64,000 bases of DNA from Buttiauxella warmboldiae (GTDB lineage Bacteria; Pseudomonadota; Gammaproteobacteria; Enterobacterales; Enterobacteriaceae), in NCBI RefSeq assembly GCF_003818135.1, contig NZ_RPOH01000033.1:1-64000 (forward strand), in the 5' to 3' direction. Numbering within the stretch: position 1 is the stretch's first letter; every line of letters begins with the position of its first letter. Below the pieces are notes generated by a model. The model was not told the origin of the DNA and searched no databases. It saw only the letters and a program-made list of their open reading frames with translations. This document shows, one piece after another, positions 53,032 through 61,065 of this stretch. Both the position numbers and the translations under genes were made by a program.

Positions 53032-54690
53032 ATGTTTTTTAATATGCTTAACAATAAATGCAAAAAATGCCTTTTTATTAATCAAGCAAATGTGTTTTAC
53101 AATTACTCGTTAGGCTTTGAAATTCCTTCGGTAGATTTATTGAAGACTGCTAATAAACTGCTAAAGTCAGGGTTTTCTAAATGTGTTTGTTTTTCAGATT
53201 TTAAGTTTTTATATCTTAATGAAAATCATCAAATAAAATATAGTAATTTGAATCCAGAAGGAAGAAATTGGGATTCTTCATGGGAAATAAATTTTTACGA
53301 TGATATACCAAAAGGAATAATTCCTGATTTAATGATTCATTCCGAATTGTTTTTCCATGAAAATAGGCTCGTGAATGATAATCAGGCTTACATAAGAACA
53401 TCATTACCTCCCTTTGTTCTGGAGATAAATAATGAGCAGTACCTTATGCACCCGGGGGTAAAGATGTACCGTGATGGAATCGTTATTATTTATTTTCAAT
53501 TTGATGGCAAATGGAATGGGATTGATGATGACAGTTTCTTATCATCAATTATAAATATGAATCAAAGATATTTTGATAAAATATGGATTGATGCGAAACT
53601 TCAAATGTTGGATGGTGAAGCTGTTTTAGAAAATAGTTTTGAAGATGTTTTTTCAATTGGTGGAAATTGTCTGGATGGGAGGAAAATAAGGAAATTAAAA
53701 CAAAAGATGCGAGATGATAGCATGAAAGTATTAACGGAGTCTTTGGAAAAAGAAGGTTGCACATTTTCGTTCGATAATCATAGAGAATGGGTTTTGCACC
53801 AGATTGCAGGAACAGAGGAGAATGAATCATGGGAATCTACGATTGAAATATGTCGTTCTATATATTCAAACGTTATTAGTTGCATGTTGGTTCCACAATA
53901 TAAAACTAATAAAAATAAGTCATATAGTTACCTCTGGCACGGGCGACCTTCTGTTTCTCTTTTGCGTTTCGATAAGCAACCTCAGGATAAGAATGTTTTG
54001 TTGAAAAATTTTTCTGAAGCTTTGGCTAAGTTATTGAATAGAGCTGATGTCAGCGAAAATAAAAATTCCTTGCCGCCAGATTTACGGAAGTTTAATGATT
54101 ATTGTCTACATGCCAATAGATCCATTTACTTATGGACTTGGTTAAGAGGAGAGAATGAGTCAGATGATATTTGGGACGACAAAAATACCTCGTCAAGAAT
54201 ACTTGAAAATCAGGCAAGAGTTGAGCAGGTTGAATATCATAATATGAGTATTTCTAGGGCATGCTCTTGGGCTAATAACCCTCCATCTGAACAGCATTTA
54301 TTCATCTCATATACAACATTAGCAGAAACAGAAAATAATGTTCATCACAGTAGTATATCTGGGGAAGTTTCGGATACACTTTCATATCTCATTAAATCTT
54401 TTGGGACAGAGGGTTTAATTGCTTCTGCAAAAGAGATGGCTAGATTTCGTATGGACGAACTTAAATATAGATCAGATTCAGCAAGGAACTCTAGCAATTA
54501 TTGGTTGACATTTGTCTTCGGTTTGGTTGGTGTTACAAGTTTTGCTGAGTTTGCAGTTAATCCACTAATTCTTAATAAATGGAGTGGAATAAATAAAGTT
54601 ATAGCACCTTTTATTTCCTTTGGGATCTCTTCTGTTTTAGTTTTAGCAATATCTGCAATTATTTGGTATCTCACAAAGAGAAAACACTAG
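53032..54690 (+). CDS. Unrecognised AT-rich cargo protein with C-terminal membrane hairpin
   Basis: 552 residues; I recognise no family. The first 470 or so residues look soluble, with many aromatic and charged residues, several cysteines near the N-terminus (CKKC at 11-14) and no signal peptide. Two membrane helices lie at the C-terminus (about 492-515 and 523-547), ending in KRKH, so the bulk probably faces the cytoplasm. The segment before the helices (EMARFRMDELKYRSDSARNSSNYW) looks helical. Codon use is far more AT-rich than any neighbour, a sign of recent transfer. It sits between an integrase and a second recombinase, a typical place for defence cargo; an effector function is conjecture. 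TTG at 53026 is an alternative start. Confidence 0.7.
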   Translation: MFFNMLNNKCKKCLFINQANVFYNYSLGFEIPSVDLLKTANKLLKSGFSKCVCFSDFKFLYLNENHQIKYSNLNPEGRNWDSSWEINFYDDIPKGIIPDLMIHSELFFHENRLVNDNQAYIRTSLPPFVLEINNEQYLMHPGVKMYRDGIVIIYFQFDGKWNGIDDDSFLSSIINMNQRYFDKIWIDAKLQMLDGEAVLENSFEDVFSIGGNCLDGRKIRKLKQKMRDDSMKVLTESLEKEGCTFSFDNHREWVLHQIAGTEENESWESTIEICRSIYSNVISCMLVPQYKTNKNKSYSYLWHGRPSVSLLRFDKQPQDKNVLLKNFSEALAKLLNRADVSENKNSLPPDLRKFNDYCLHANRSIYLWTWLRGENESDDIWDDKNTSSRILENQARVEQVEYHNMSISRACSWANNPPSEQHLFISYTTLAETENNVHHSSISGEVSDTLSYLIKSFGTEGLIASAKEMARFRMDELKYRSDSARNSSNYWLTFVFGLVGVTSFAEFAVNPLILNKWSGINKVIAPFISFGISSVLVLAISAIIWYLTKRKH

Positions 54691-54759
54691 CATTTAAAAT
54701 GGTTGATACGAGAAGTTATGTCGTTATTTTTATTTTTTTTAAGATGGATATCGAGCTAA

Positions 54760-55632
54760 TTATATTTTGCCATAAACTTGCTCGATATACCTTCCCCGCC
54801 CATCCCCATGTCCCAGATCCGTTGATGTCACCGCCAGCGCCTCTTTGTGGCTCAGACCCTGCTCTTCGTAATACTGGATCGCGTCCTGTGCCCAGGCATA
54901 GCGCAGGGAATGGGGCGAGTATTCGCCCGTCAACCCTGCATCACGGAGATGGTTGTGCCAGTAGTCCATTGCGGATTTCAGATCTGGTTTATCAATAAGA
55001 TGCCCGTTACGCTCCCTGGCAATCTCCAGTGCTTCTTTCACGGCCTGACGGACTGCTTTTCGGTCAATCACCTGCGTCATGCGCGGCCGTCCACCTTTGG
55101 TGCCGAAGATCACAGGCAGACGTTCAGCCCCTTTCTCCAGCTGTTTGTCCCAGGTTTTCAACGACTGGCAGCACTGTACTGCTTCCTGACCACGTAGTCC
55201 CATGACCCGTGCCAGTCTCAGGCTGGCCGCGAGACCTGCATCGGCTTGCTGTATCTGCTTCAGTACCTGCTGGTAAAGCGCATCCGGAATAGCACGGTGC
55301 GTTCCGTCGCGGCTGGCTCCGCTGATACCGAGTGATTGGTTGCTGATTAATTCAGACTGGCTGAGTTGTGCTCGTCCGGCTTCGGTCAGAATTGTGCGTA
55401 CCATCGCCATCTCGTTCTGTAGCGTTCGCAGCGAAATACCCTGCGCCAGCCGTTCATGGATATATCCTGCGATATGCCTGGCCTTAATATGGTCGGTTCG
55501 GGTTATCTGTATATTCTGCGCCAGCAGATGATGCGCAAAACGCTGCGCCATCTGTTCGCGGTCGTGGACTGTTTTATGGCTACCGCCCGCGCGGTGCGCC
55601 AGTTTTTTCATATCCTGCGCCAGACGTGACAT
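54760..55632 (-). CDS. Second tyrosine recombinase (Integrase_1 type)
   Basis: 290 residues. It has an N-terminal SAM-like phage-integrase domain (HRAGGSHKTVHDREQMAQRFAHHL to about 110) and an Integrase_1-type catalytic domain. The catalytic residues are visible: Arg in MGLRGQEAV, His-x-x-Arg in SPHSLRYAW, His in DLGHGDGR and a Tyr close to the C-terminus (IEQVYGKI). This family is common in enterobacterial integrative and conjugative elements and is unrelated to the P4-type enzyme upstream. An in-frame extension to 55737 exists, but GAGGAG sits properly before the ATG at 55632. Convergent with the AT-rich gene. Confidence 0.82.
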   Translation of the reverse strand: MSRLAQDMKKLAHRAGGSHKTVHDREQMAQRFAHHLLAQNIQITRTDHIKARHIAGYIHERLAQGISLRTLQNEMAMVRTILTEAGRAQLSQSELISNQSLGISGASRDGTHRAIPDALYQQVLKQIQQADAGLAASLRLARVMGLRGQEAVQCCQSLKTWDKQLEKGAERLPVIFGTKGGRPRMTQVIDRKAVRQAVKEALEIARERNGHLIDKPDLKSAMDYWHNHLRDAGLTGEYSPHSLRYAWAQDAIQYYEEQGLSHKEALAVTSTDLGHGDGRGRYIEQVYGKI

Positions 55633-55737
55633 GCTGACTCCTCTGCCTGATGCGGTAGCAATATTTCCGGCGCGTGGGGAATGCACTGGCAGAGAAGATT
55701 GCGCCATGCTAAACGGTACCGGTGCGCCGGAAGGCAA

Positions 55738-56660
55738 GAGTTGAGGTATAGCGGGGTACGGTGCTGCATGGTGTGCAGGCCGCCTGCGTCAGCAGGAATG
55801 CCCCCGGATCGTCGTGATCCGCCTCCGGTACTGTTCATTCCTCCTTTTTATCTTGATTGACGCAGAAATTGCGGCGTCAGAGGGTAAATATAACGATAAG
55901 CCTGATAAAACGGCGGCTGGCGCAGCGGTGTGCGTCGGCGTCACTTTGTTTTGCTTCGCCTCCAAAGTGACGCGCCGCTGTTTCAGGTAGCCTGTTGACT
56001 GGCGCAGTGGAACATTCATCGTGCGCTGAACTGGCGCAGGCAATGAGGGTAATGTGAAGCGACCGGCCCGGTTTTGATGCAACCTCCCCGATTTTCAGTG
56101 CCGGATGCGGGGTTATGGGTGACCTTGTCTGAACCTGTGGAACAGTTATAGCCCCGTAAGGTCATGGGCTGTCTCGTTAGGAAAAGAATACGCATTTTTA
56201 GCTTTGAAAACAAACGGTTTATTTATGTAATTGGTTGATTATAATGATTTTTATAACATGAGTTATCATGTGTTGAAATGCTATCCATACGATATTTGGA
56301 GGATTAACTGCAATGACTGGTTTATAACAGGATGCGTAATTTTTTCGGGGAAATTACATGCAGACGGCGCTGTGAGTCGTCAAGAATACCAGCCTGGCGC
56401 ACTTCCCTGCTGACACGCAGGGGGGTTCAGTTTCACATCCAGCAAACTCAGCCACTTCGCGCCAGGTCCAGTCGTAGCCGGGAAAATATACCACAGGCTG
56501 CCCAGTACCTGCTCCCGGCTGCGGTGGCTCGCTATCATGCAGTGTCCTGCATCCACCAATGAGCTGGCCTTAATGCCAGTCAATACTAGCGATACATCGA
56601 ATATTGCAATAAAAGCCGGTGAGCCAGGGGCGGCTGCTGCCGTCCCCGCAGGGCGTTACG
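55738..56660. other. Gene-poor island segment with a strong inverted repeat
   Basis: About 920 bp in which no reading frame looks like a real protein. It contains a long interrupted hairpin at 55923-55980 and shifts abruptly to AT-rich sequence at about 56190-56340. A short minus-strand frame at 56380-56583 contains GSLWYIFP, which faintly recalls phage Ash-like proteins, but it has no good start. Confidence 0.5.
55923..55980. repeat. Interrupted inverted repeat in the island
   Basis: GCGTCACTTTG (55938-55948) is the exact complement of CAAAGTGACGC (55963-55973), with an outer CAGCGG (55923-55928)/CCGCTG (55975-55980) pair. Together they form a stem-loop about 58 nt across. No T run follows, so it is not an obvious terminator. 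Confidence 0.7.
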
Positions 56661-57701
56661 CTACCCTGTAATCTGTCTGGCAAGTTCAGCCAGGTTAAAA
56701 TGATTCATACGGTCTACGGTGGTTAAATAATCGGCAGGAAAAGCCGCCACGCCGTGGAAGGCACCCGTCAGTGCGCCCACCATGGTGGCGACGGTGTCGG
56801 TATCATTGCCGATGTTCACGGCGGAGATAACCGCATCCACGGCTGAATCAGGGCTGCAGGCGAACAGACCAAAGGCTGCCGGTACCGCCTCGCTGACATG
56901 CAGGCCGGAGCCGATGATATCCGCGATGTCGACAATGGCGGTTTCCCAGCAGGTGTGACGTTTACCGAGGCTGACGGCAAGCTCAATCCGGCGGGCAACG
57001 GACGGCCCGGCCACCATCATAGCGCCCTGCTCAATGGCCAGCGCATAGCCCCGGTCTGCGCCGTAAATCCCGGCGGCGATAATACTGTCTGCACTGGTCA
57101 CGCTCTGTAACGCCTCGCTGGTGGCTGCAGCCATTGCGGCCGCCCCTGACATCGCCAGGACGTTATTATGAGTGAAACGGCAGATATCCAGCGCACAGCG
57201 GATGGCCTTTTCCGTATTGCCGGGATGCAGCACGGCAGCCGGCCATATTTTCATTGCCGCGCCGTTGGTGGCTTCGGCATTGCCTCTGTTAATAATCGCG
57301 ACGGACTGCTTCTCGCCTTCCAGCTCCCCCTGCAGTGAACCCCGCGTGTCGTTAAAGAGGGCTCTCATCGCGGCACGGGTGGTGGGGCCGGTAAAGTTGG
57401 CATAAAACGGGTATTCCAGCCAGCGCTGAAAGGCTTCGCGCATGGCTTCATCACTGACCCGGCGGTCGTGCTTTAACAGCGCGTCCATAATATATTTTGC
57501 CTGGATAAAGTCGTCCGTACACATCCCGGCCTCGTTGCAGCGGCCAAAGGTATCGGCGGGCGGTTTTTCGAATCCGGTCACCCAGCCGCCGAAATACTCA
57601 CGGATCTGCTGGCGGGTACGGACCTCCGTTGCGGCGCCCATGGCATCAGCCGCAGCGGCACCGACAAGACAGCCCAGTATTTTTTTGTATTCAACACTCA
57701 T
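56661..57701 (-). CDS. ADP-ribosylglycohydrolase family protein
   Basis: 346 residues, the DraG/ARH fold. The metal-binding sets are TDDF (about 62-65) and the C-terminal NIGNDTDTVATMVGAL, both present, with the N-terminal GCLVGAAAADAMGAATE. Family members cut N- or O-glycosidic bonds to ADP-ribose or related ribosides. It is third in a tight operon behind a kinase and a transporter (10-nt gaps), the same three functions as E. coli yegT-yegU-yegV. A catabolic riboside hydrolase is therefore more likely than a protein de-ADP-ribosylase; the substrate is unknown. Confidence 0.88.
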   Translation of the reverse strand: MSVEYKKILGCLVGAAAADAMGAATEVRTRQQIREYFGGWVTGFEKPPADTFGRCNEAGMCTDDFIQAKYIMDALLKHDRRVSDEAMREAFQRWLEYPFYANFTGPTTRAAMRALFNDTRGSLQGELEGEKQSVAIINRGNAEATNGAAMKIWPAAVLHPGNTEKAIRCALDICRFTHNNVLAMSGAAAMAAATSEALQSVTSADSIIAAGIYGADRGYALAIEQGAMMVAGPSVARRIELAVSLGKRHTCWETAIVDIADIIGSGLHVSEAVPAAFGLFACSPDSAVDAVISAVNIGNDTDTVATMVGALTGAFHGVAAFPADYLTTVDRMNHFNLAELARQITG

Positions 57702-57711
57702 CTGTGACTCC

Positions 57712-58668
57712 TTACGCTTTTACATTAACATTCTGTGGATGGCTGGCCCGGAAAGCGGCAAGCTGCTCCGGACCGGGCAGGGCGGTCATGGCCCCTTTTG
57801 CCGTCACCGCCATCGCGCCGCAGGCACAGGCATTGAGGGTGGCCTCGGCCAGCAGATGGCTGTCCCGGCGGGTCTGCCGGGACAGGGTATAAAGCAGTCC
57901 CCCCACAAACGCATCACCTGCGCCGGTGGTGTCCACGACGGGAACGTTGGGTGCAGGAAACGCATACTCACCGTCGGGGGTGACCAGCAGGGCACCGTCT
58001 GCACCGAGGGAAATCAGGGTGGTTTCACAGCCGAGGTCGCGAATAAGGTGGCGCGCCTCCTGCCAGCGCGCCACTTTACCCAGCCAGCACAGCTCGTCGG
58101 CAGACACCTTGCAGACCGATGCCAGGCCGATGGCTTCCCTCAGCAGTGGCATAATCTCCCCGGGATCACGCCACATACCGACGCGCAGGTTCACGTCGAA
58201 CATCACATGGCCGTCTGCCGTGCGCATCCGTCTGGCCCCTTCGAGGCAGGCCCCGCGCGCCGGGCTGTCGGTGAGCCCGATGGAGCTGAAGTAAAACCAT
58301 TCGCCGGGGCTGAAGACCGGTAAATCCTCAACGCTGACAAACGTGTGGGCTGCGGGATGGACAAGATGGGTGAAACTGCGTTCACCGTCCGGGGCCAGGC
58401 TGACCATCAGTACCGCGGTGGTGTGTCGGGGATCGATTCGCAGCGCCGATACATCCACACCATTTTCACTGAGCGTCTGCTGCAGAAAATGCCCGGCATC
58501 GTCATCACCGAGGCAGCCAATAAATGCGCAGTTGCCGCCCAGCCGCGCTACACAGACGGCGACGTTGGCAGACGCGCCGCCAGGGCATTTCAGACAGGAA
58601 TCAGTTCTCTCCGGTACCAGATCGACGGAAGCATCGCCAATCACCCAGACTCTGTTTAAGGTATTCAT
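57712..58668 (-). CDS. PfkB-family carbohydrate kinase
   Basis: 318 residues. PfkB/ribokinase fold with N-terminal GGASANVAVCVARLGG (substrate and lid region) and the C-terminal signature DTTGAGDAFVGGLLYTL holding the catalytic Asp. It would phosphorylate a sugar such as ribose or fructose, or a riboside, using ATP. GGAGGAG precedes the start. Middle gene of the transporter-kinase-hydrolase operon. It resembles YegV in role; whether it is an orthologue cannot be judged here. Confidence 0.88.
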   Translation of the reverse strand: MNTLNRVWVIGDASVDLVPERTDSCLKCPGGASANVAVCVARLGGNCAFIGCLGDDDAGHFLQQTLSENGVDVSALRIDPRHTTAVLMVSLAPDGERSFTHLVHPAAHTFVSVEDLPVFSPGEWFYFSSIGLTDSPARGACLEGARRMRTADGHVMFDVNLRVGMWRDPGEIMPLLREAIGLASVCKVSADELCWLGKVARWQEARHLIRDLGCETTLISLGADGALLVTPDGEYAFPAPNVPVVDTTGAGDAFVGGLLYTLSRQTRRDSHLLAEATLNACACGAMAVTAKGAMTALPGPEQLAAFRASHPQNVNVKA

Positions 58669-58678
58669 TTGCTCCTCC

Positions 58679-60028
58679 TCAGGCCCGGCGCAGCGCCAGT
58701 TCTGCCTGAATATCCCGGTAAAAGGCGTTGTTGATCCGATATTTTTTCATCAGCAGGCCGATGGCCAGGTGGAACAGGGAGGGGATGATCGTCATCATCA
58801 GCGCAATCCCGGTCAGGGAGCTCGCGCTTTGCTGCACATCAGCCTGATAACCAAAGTGACTTAACAGGAAGCCCAGTACGCCACCGGCGATCCCCATTCC
58901 GAACTTCTGGAAGAACAGGATGCCGCCGAACGCCAGCCCGGAAACCCGCAGCCCGGTTTTCTGTTCGCCGTAGTCCACCGCTTCTGCGATGGATGACCAG
59001 AAGACGGGCAGCTGCATATCGCAGAAAAAGTTAATCAGGAAAAAGAAGATGAACGCGAGCATGACATCCTGCTGCCCGACGAAGAAGTACATGGCAATGC
59101 TCTGCGCGCAGGTTATCAGCTGGGTGTAGCGGAACATGACGATTTTGTCCCGGAAGCGGGTCACCCATGTCGCGGCGACCATCGCGAGGATGGACGCCAC
59201 CACGCCGGTGGTCAGGAAGGGGGAGATCAGGCCGTCGCCACCGCCTAAATAGTATTTGGCATAATAGGTGGCAACCGAGCCCCGGATGACGTAGCCGCAC
59301 ATCAGCAGCATGATCACCGCCCCCAGGATCACCGCCCCCAGGATCAGCCACTGGTCGTTACGCCGTAAAATGGCGAACTGTTTTCTTATCGTCAGCGAAG
59401 GCAGCTCTGGCTCGCAGTACTCCCGGGTGGTCATAAAGCAGAAGATAAACAGCCCGGTCCCCATCACGCCCATTAAGCCCATGGCGAGCTGATACCCCAG
59501 CGCCTTATTGCCCTGTCCCAGCCACACCGCCAGGAACGGCACCACAATGGTCACTAAAAAGGCGGCGATTTTGGTCATGACAAAACGGTAGCCATTGGCG
59601 CTCAGCCGTTCGGCGGGGTCATCCGTGATGACGCCAATCAGTGAAATATAAGGGATGGTGATCGCCGTATAGACCAGGGTCATCAGGATATAGGTGAAAT
59701 ACGCCCAGGCAAGCTTTGCCGTGTAAGCCACATCCGGGGTGATAAACATCAGATAAACCGCGAAGCCAAAAGGCAGGGCGAACCAGAGCAGCCAGGGACG
59801 ATATCGCCCGTGTCGGGTGGTGATTTTATCGGTGAGCATGCCCATGGCCGGGTCGATAATGGCGTCGATCATACGGACCACCATCAGCAACACCCCCACA
59901 TCGGCGGCCCGCAGGCCGTAAATATCGGTGTAGAAATACGCCAGGAGCAACTGCATGGAGATAATGACCACGTTGATGGCCATATCCCCGGCCCCGAAAC
60001 CTATTTTTTCCACGACAGACAATTTCAT
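58679..60028 (-). CDS. GPH-family glycoside/cation symporter (MelB-like MFS)
   Basis: 449 residues with 12 membrane helices. The GPH signatures are in the N-terminal half: GFGAGDMAINV, MVVRMIDAIIDPAMGMLTDKITTRHGRYRPWLLW (the Asp residues are the cation site in MelB) and RLSANGYR in loop 4-5. It would import a glycoside or riboside with Na+ or H+. First gene of the operon, with AAGGA before the start. The unrelated nucleoside-porter family occupies this role in E. coli yegT. Confidence 0.9.
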   Translation of the reverse strand: MKLSVVEKIGFGAGDMAINVVIISMQLLLAYFYTDIYGLRAADVGVLLMVVRMIDAIIDPAMGMLTDKITTRHGRYRPWLLWFALPFGFAVYLMFITPDVAYTAKLAWAYFTYILMTLVYTAITIPYISLIGVITDDPAERLSANGYRFVMTKIAAFLVTIVVPFLAVWLGQGNKALGYQLAMGLMGVMGTGLFIFCFMTTREYCEPELPSLTIRKQFAILRRNDQWLILGAVILGAVIMLLMCGYVIRGSVATYYAKYYLGGGDGLISPFLTTGVVASILAMVAATWVTRFRDKIVMFRYTQLITCAQSIAMYFFVGQQDVMLAFIFFFLINFFCDMQLPVFWSSIAEAVDYGEQKTGLRVSGLAFGGILFFQKFGMGIAGGVLGFLLSHFGYQADVQQSASSLTGIALMMTIIPSLFHLAIGLLMKKYRINNAFYRDIQAELALRRA

Positions 60029-60351
60029 ATCGTTATCCTTTATTGCGTGCGAGCACGCAGCAGAGTTATAGAAATGATGTAACTGTTTGAAATTAATGCA
60101 CTATTGGAAGAGCGTCGCCGGGGCTGCTGACAAACAGCCCACCGGTCATCAGCAGTAAGATGCGGACCGGCACACGTGGATACCCGGAGGAAGTGCTCAG
60201 CAAGCAAGACGGGAGAGGTCGTCGCCATCCAGTCAGACAGCGTGTTACAGCGGGTTGTGGGGATACATCGCTGGTATGCATAAACAACTCCTCTTAACGT
60301 ATATAAATAAAAGATCTCTTTGTTAATCAATTGATAAATTTAAATTTATTC
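60029..60351. promoter_or_regulatory. Promoter region of the transporter-kinase-hydrolase operon
   Basis: 323 bp without a supportable gene, between two minus-strand genes. It becomes very AT-rich at about 60280-60350 and contains a short palindrome AATTTAAATT and CAATTG, possible operator material for the adjacent Nlp-type regulator. A GGGCTG/CAGCCC stem lies at about 60121-60140. Confidence 0.4.
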
Positions 60352-60654
60352 TCAATAAAGCAGCGTTTTAATTCCTGGTCGAAGACGATGGGGGAACCCT
60401 GGCGCAGGAGAAGAACGTTGTATTTTTGGTTTTCGTGGGTGTGCCGGATTGGCGTAGCGGCTGGGCCAGATCTCTGAGGGATGAATATTCAGTGCGTCAG
60501 CAATCAGCCATTCGCCTTTCGGCCACGGGCGCGTCAGGGCATTCGCCAGCGTGGAGGAGGCCAGCCCCGATTCTCTTGAAACTCTCGCCAGACTGGTGCC
60601 GCGCTTGCGCAGTGCGGCAATGATGTCGGCGGGATGCCAGTCTCTTTTAGTCAT
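60352..60654 (-). CDS. Ner/Nlp-family helix-turn-helix regulator
   Basis: 100 residues. The first 75 are a clear Ner/SfsB (Nlp) domain: DWHPADIIAALRKRGTSLARVSRESGLASSTLANAL followed by WPKGEWLIADALNIHPSEIWPSRY. Phage Mu Ner and E. coli SfsB are the models, both small DNA-binding regulators. It lies directly upstream of the transporter operon in the same direction and divergent from the C-protein-like genes, with a C-box-like element 20 bp before its start. It could be the operon's regulator. Confidence 0.87.
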   Translation of the reverse strand: MTKRDWHPADIIAALRKRGTSLARVSRESGLASSTLANALTRPWPKGEWLIADALNIHPSEIWPSRYANPAHPRKPKIQRSSPAPGFPHRLRPGIKTLLY

Positions 60655-60673
60655 TCTGGTTACCTCTTATGTT

Positions 60674-60688
60674 GACTATGAGTCACAT
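60674..60688 (-). promoter_or_regulatory. C-box-like element facing the Nlp-type regulator
   Basis: On the minus strand it reads ATGTGACTCATAGTC, the same 15 bases as the left half of the two plus-strand C boxes, with the GACT-N3-AGTC core. It is the mirror arm of the box at 60711 (perfect 15-bp inverted repeat) and lies 20-34 bp upstream of the regulator start at 60654. Confidence 0.65.
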
Positions 60689-60710
60689 TTTGTATGCTAT
60701 CATGCTTTTT

Positions 60711-60744
60711 ATGTGACTCATAGTCCGTGGAACTATAAGCCACA
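60711..60744 (+). promoter_or_regulatory. C box upstream of the first C-protein-like gene
   Basis: Begins ATGTGACTCATAGTCCGTGG and continues with a weaker AACTATAAG half. GACT-N3-AGTC followed by CCGTG is the layout of restriction-modification controller-protein operators such as that of C.Esp1396I. It starts 52 bp before the ATG at 60763. Confidence 0.75.
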
Positions 60745-60762
60745 AAGATTGATGCTGGTTTT

Positions 60763-61026
60763 ATGGAAAAGACGGGATCAATCAAAAAGGTACTGGGTAA
60801 AAGAATTAGGGCACTTCGCCTTGAAATGGGGTTGTCCCAAGAAGCTTTTGCCGATAAATGCGGTATCGATCGTACATATATGAGTGGAATTGAGCGCGGG
60901 GTGAGGAACCCTACGCTTGTTGTAATATGTGCTATTGCAGCCGGGCTGGAGATGGATCTCAGCCATTTGTTTATGTTTGATGGTTGTGCAGGAAAAGACG
61001 GCGAATCAACTACATGTGACTCATAG
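60763..61026 (+). CDS. C-protein-like XRE regulator, copy 1
   Basis: 87 residues. XRE-type helix-turn-helix (about 10-65) with GLSQEAFADKCGIDRTYMSGIERGVRNPT. The DRTY-x-SGIER-x2-RN block is characteristic of controller (C) proteins of type II restriction-modification systems. It should bind as a dimer to the C boxes flanking it. No methylase or endonuclease gene is in view. Its last codons and stop (61024-61026) overlap the C box of copy 2. Confidence 0.85.
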   Translation: MEKTGSIKKVLGKRIRALRLEMGLSQEAFADKCGIDRTYMSGIERGVRNPTLVVICAIAAGLEMDLSHLFMFDGCAGKDGESTTCDS

Positions 61027-61033
61027 TCCGTGG
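61014..61033 (+). promoter_or_regulatory. C box upstream of the second C-protein-like gene
   Basis: ATGTGACTCATAGTCCGTGG, a 20-bp exact direct repeat of 60711-60730, again starting 52 bp before the ATG (61066). It spans the stop codon of copy 1. A weaker TCTGATAGG half follows. Confidence 0.75.
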
Positions 61034-61065
61034 TCTGATAGGCAACGGAAGTACATTTTATCTGG

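Noticed and set aside
56380-56583. Minus-strand frame of 67 codons with GSLWYIFP
   Set aside because: Not listed as a gene because it lacks an ATG and a ribosome site; only a faint Ash-like resemblance, mentioned under findings.
57442-58323. Plus-strand open frame of 293 codons opposite the hydrolase and kinase genes
   Set aside because: It crosses the boundary of two well-supported genes on the other strand and shows no family features.
60040-60330. Minus-strand frame of 96 codons upstream of the GPH transporter
   Set aside because: No domain, no ribosome site, and it fills the space where the operon promoter must be.
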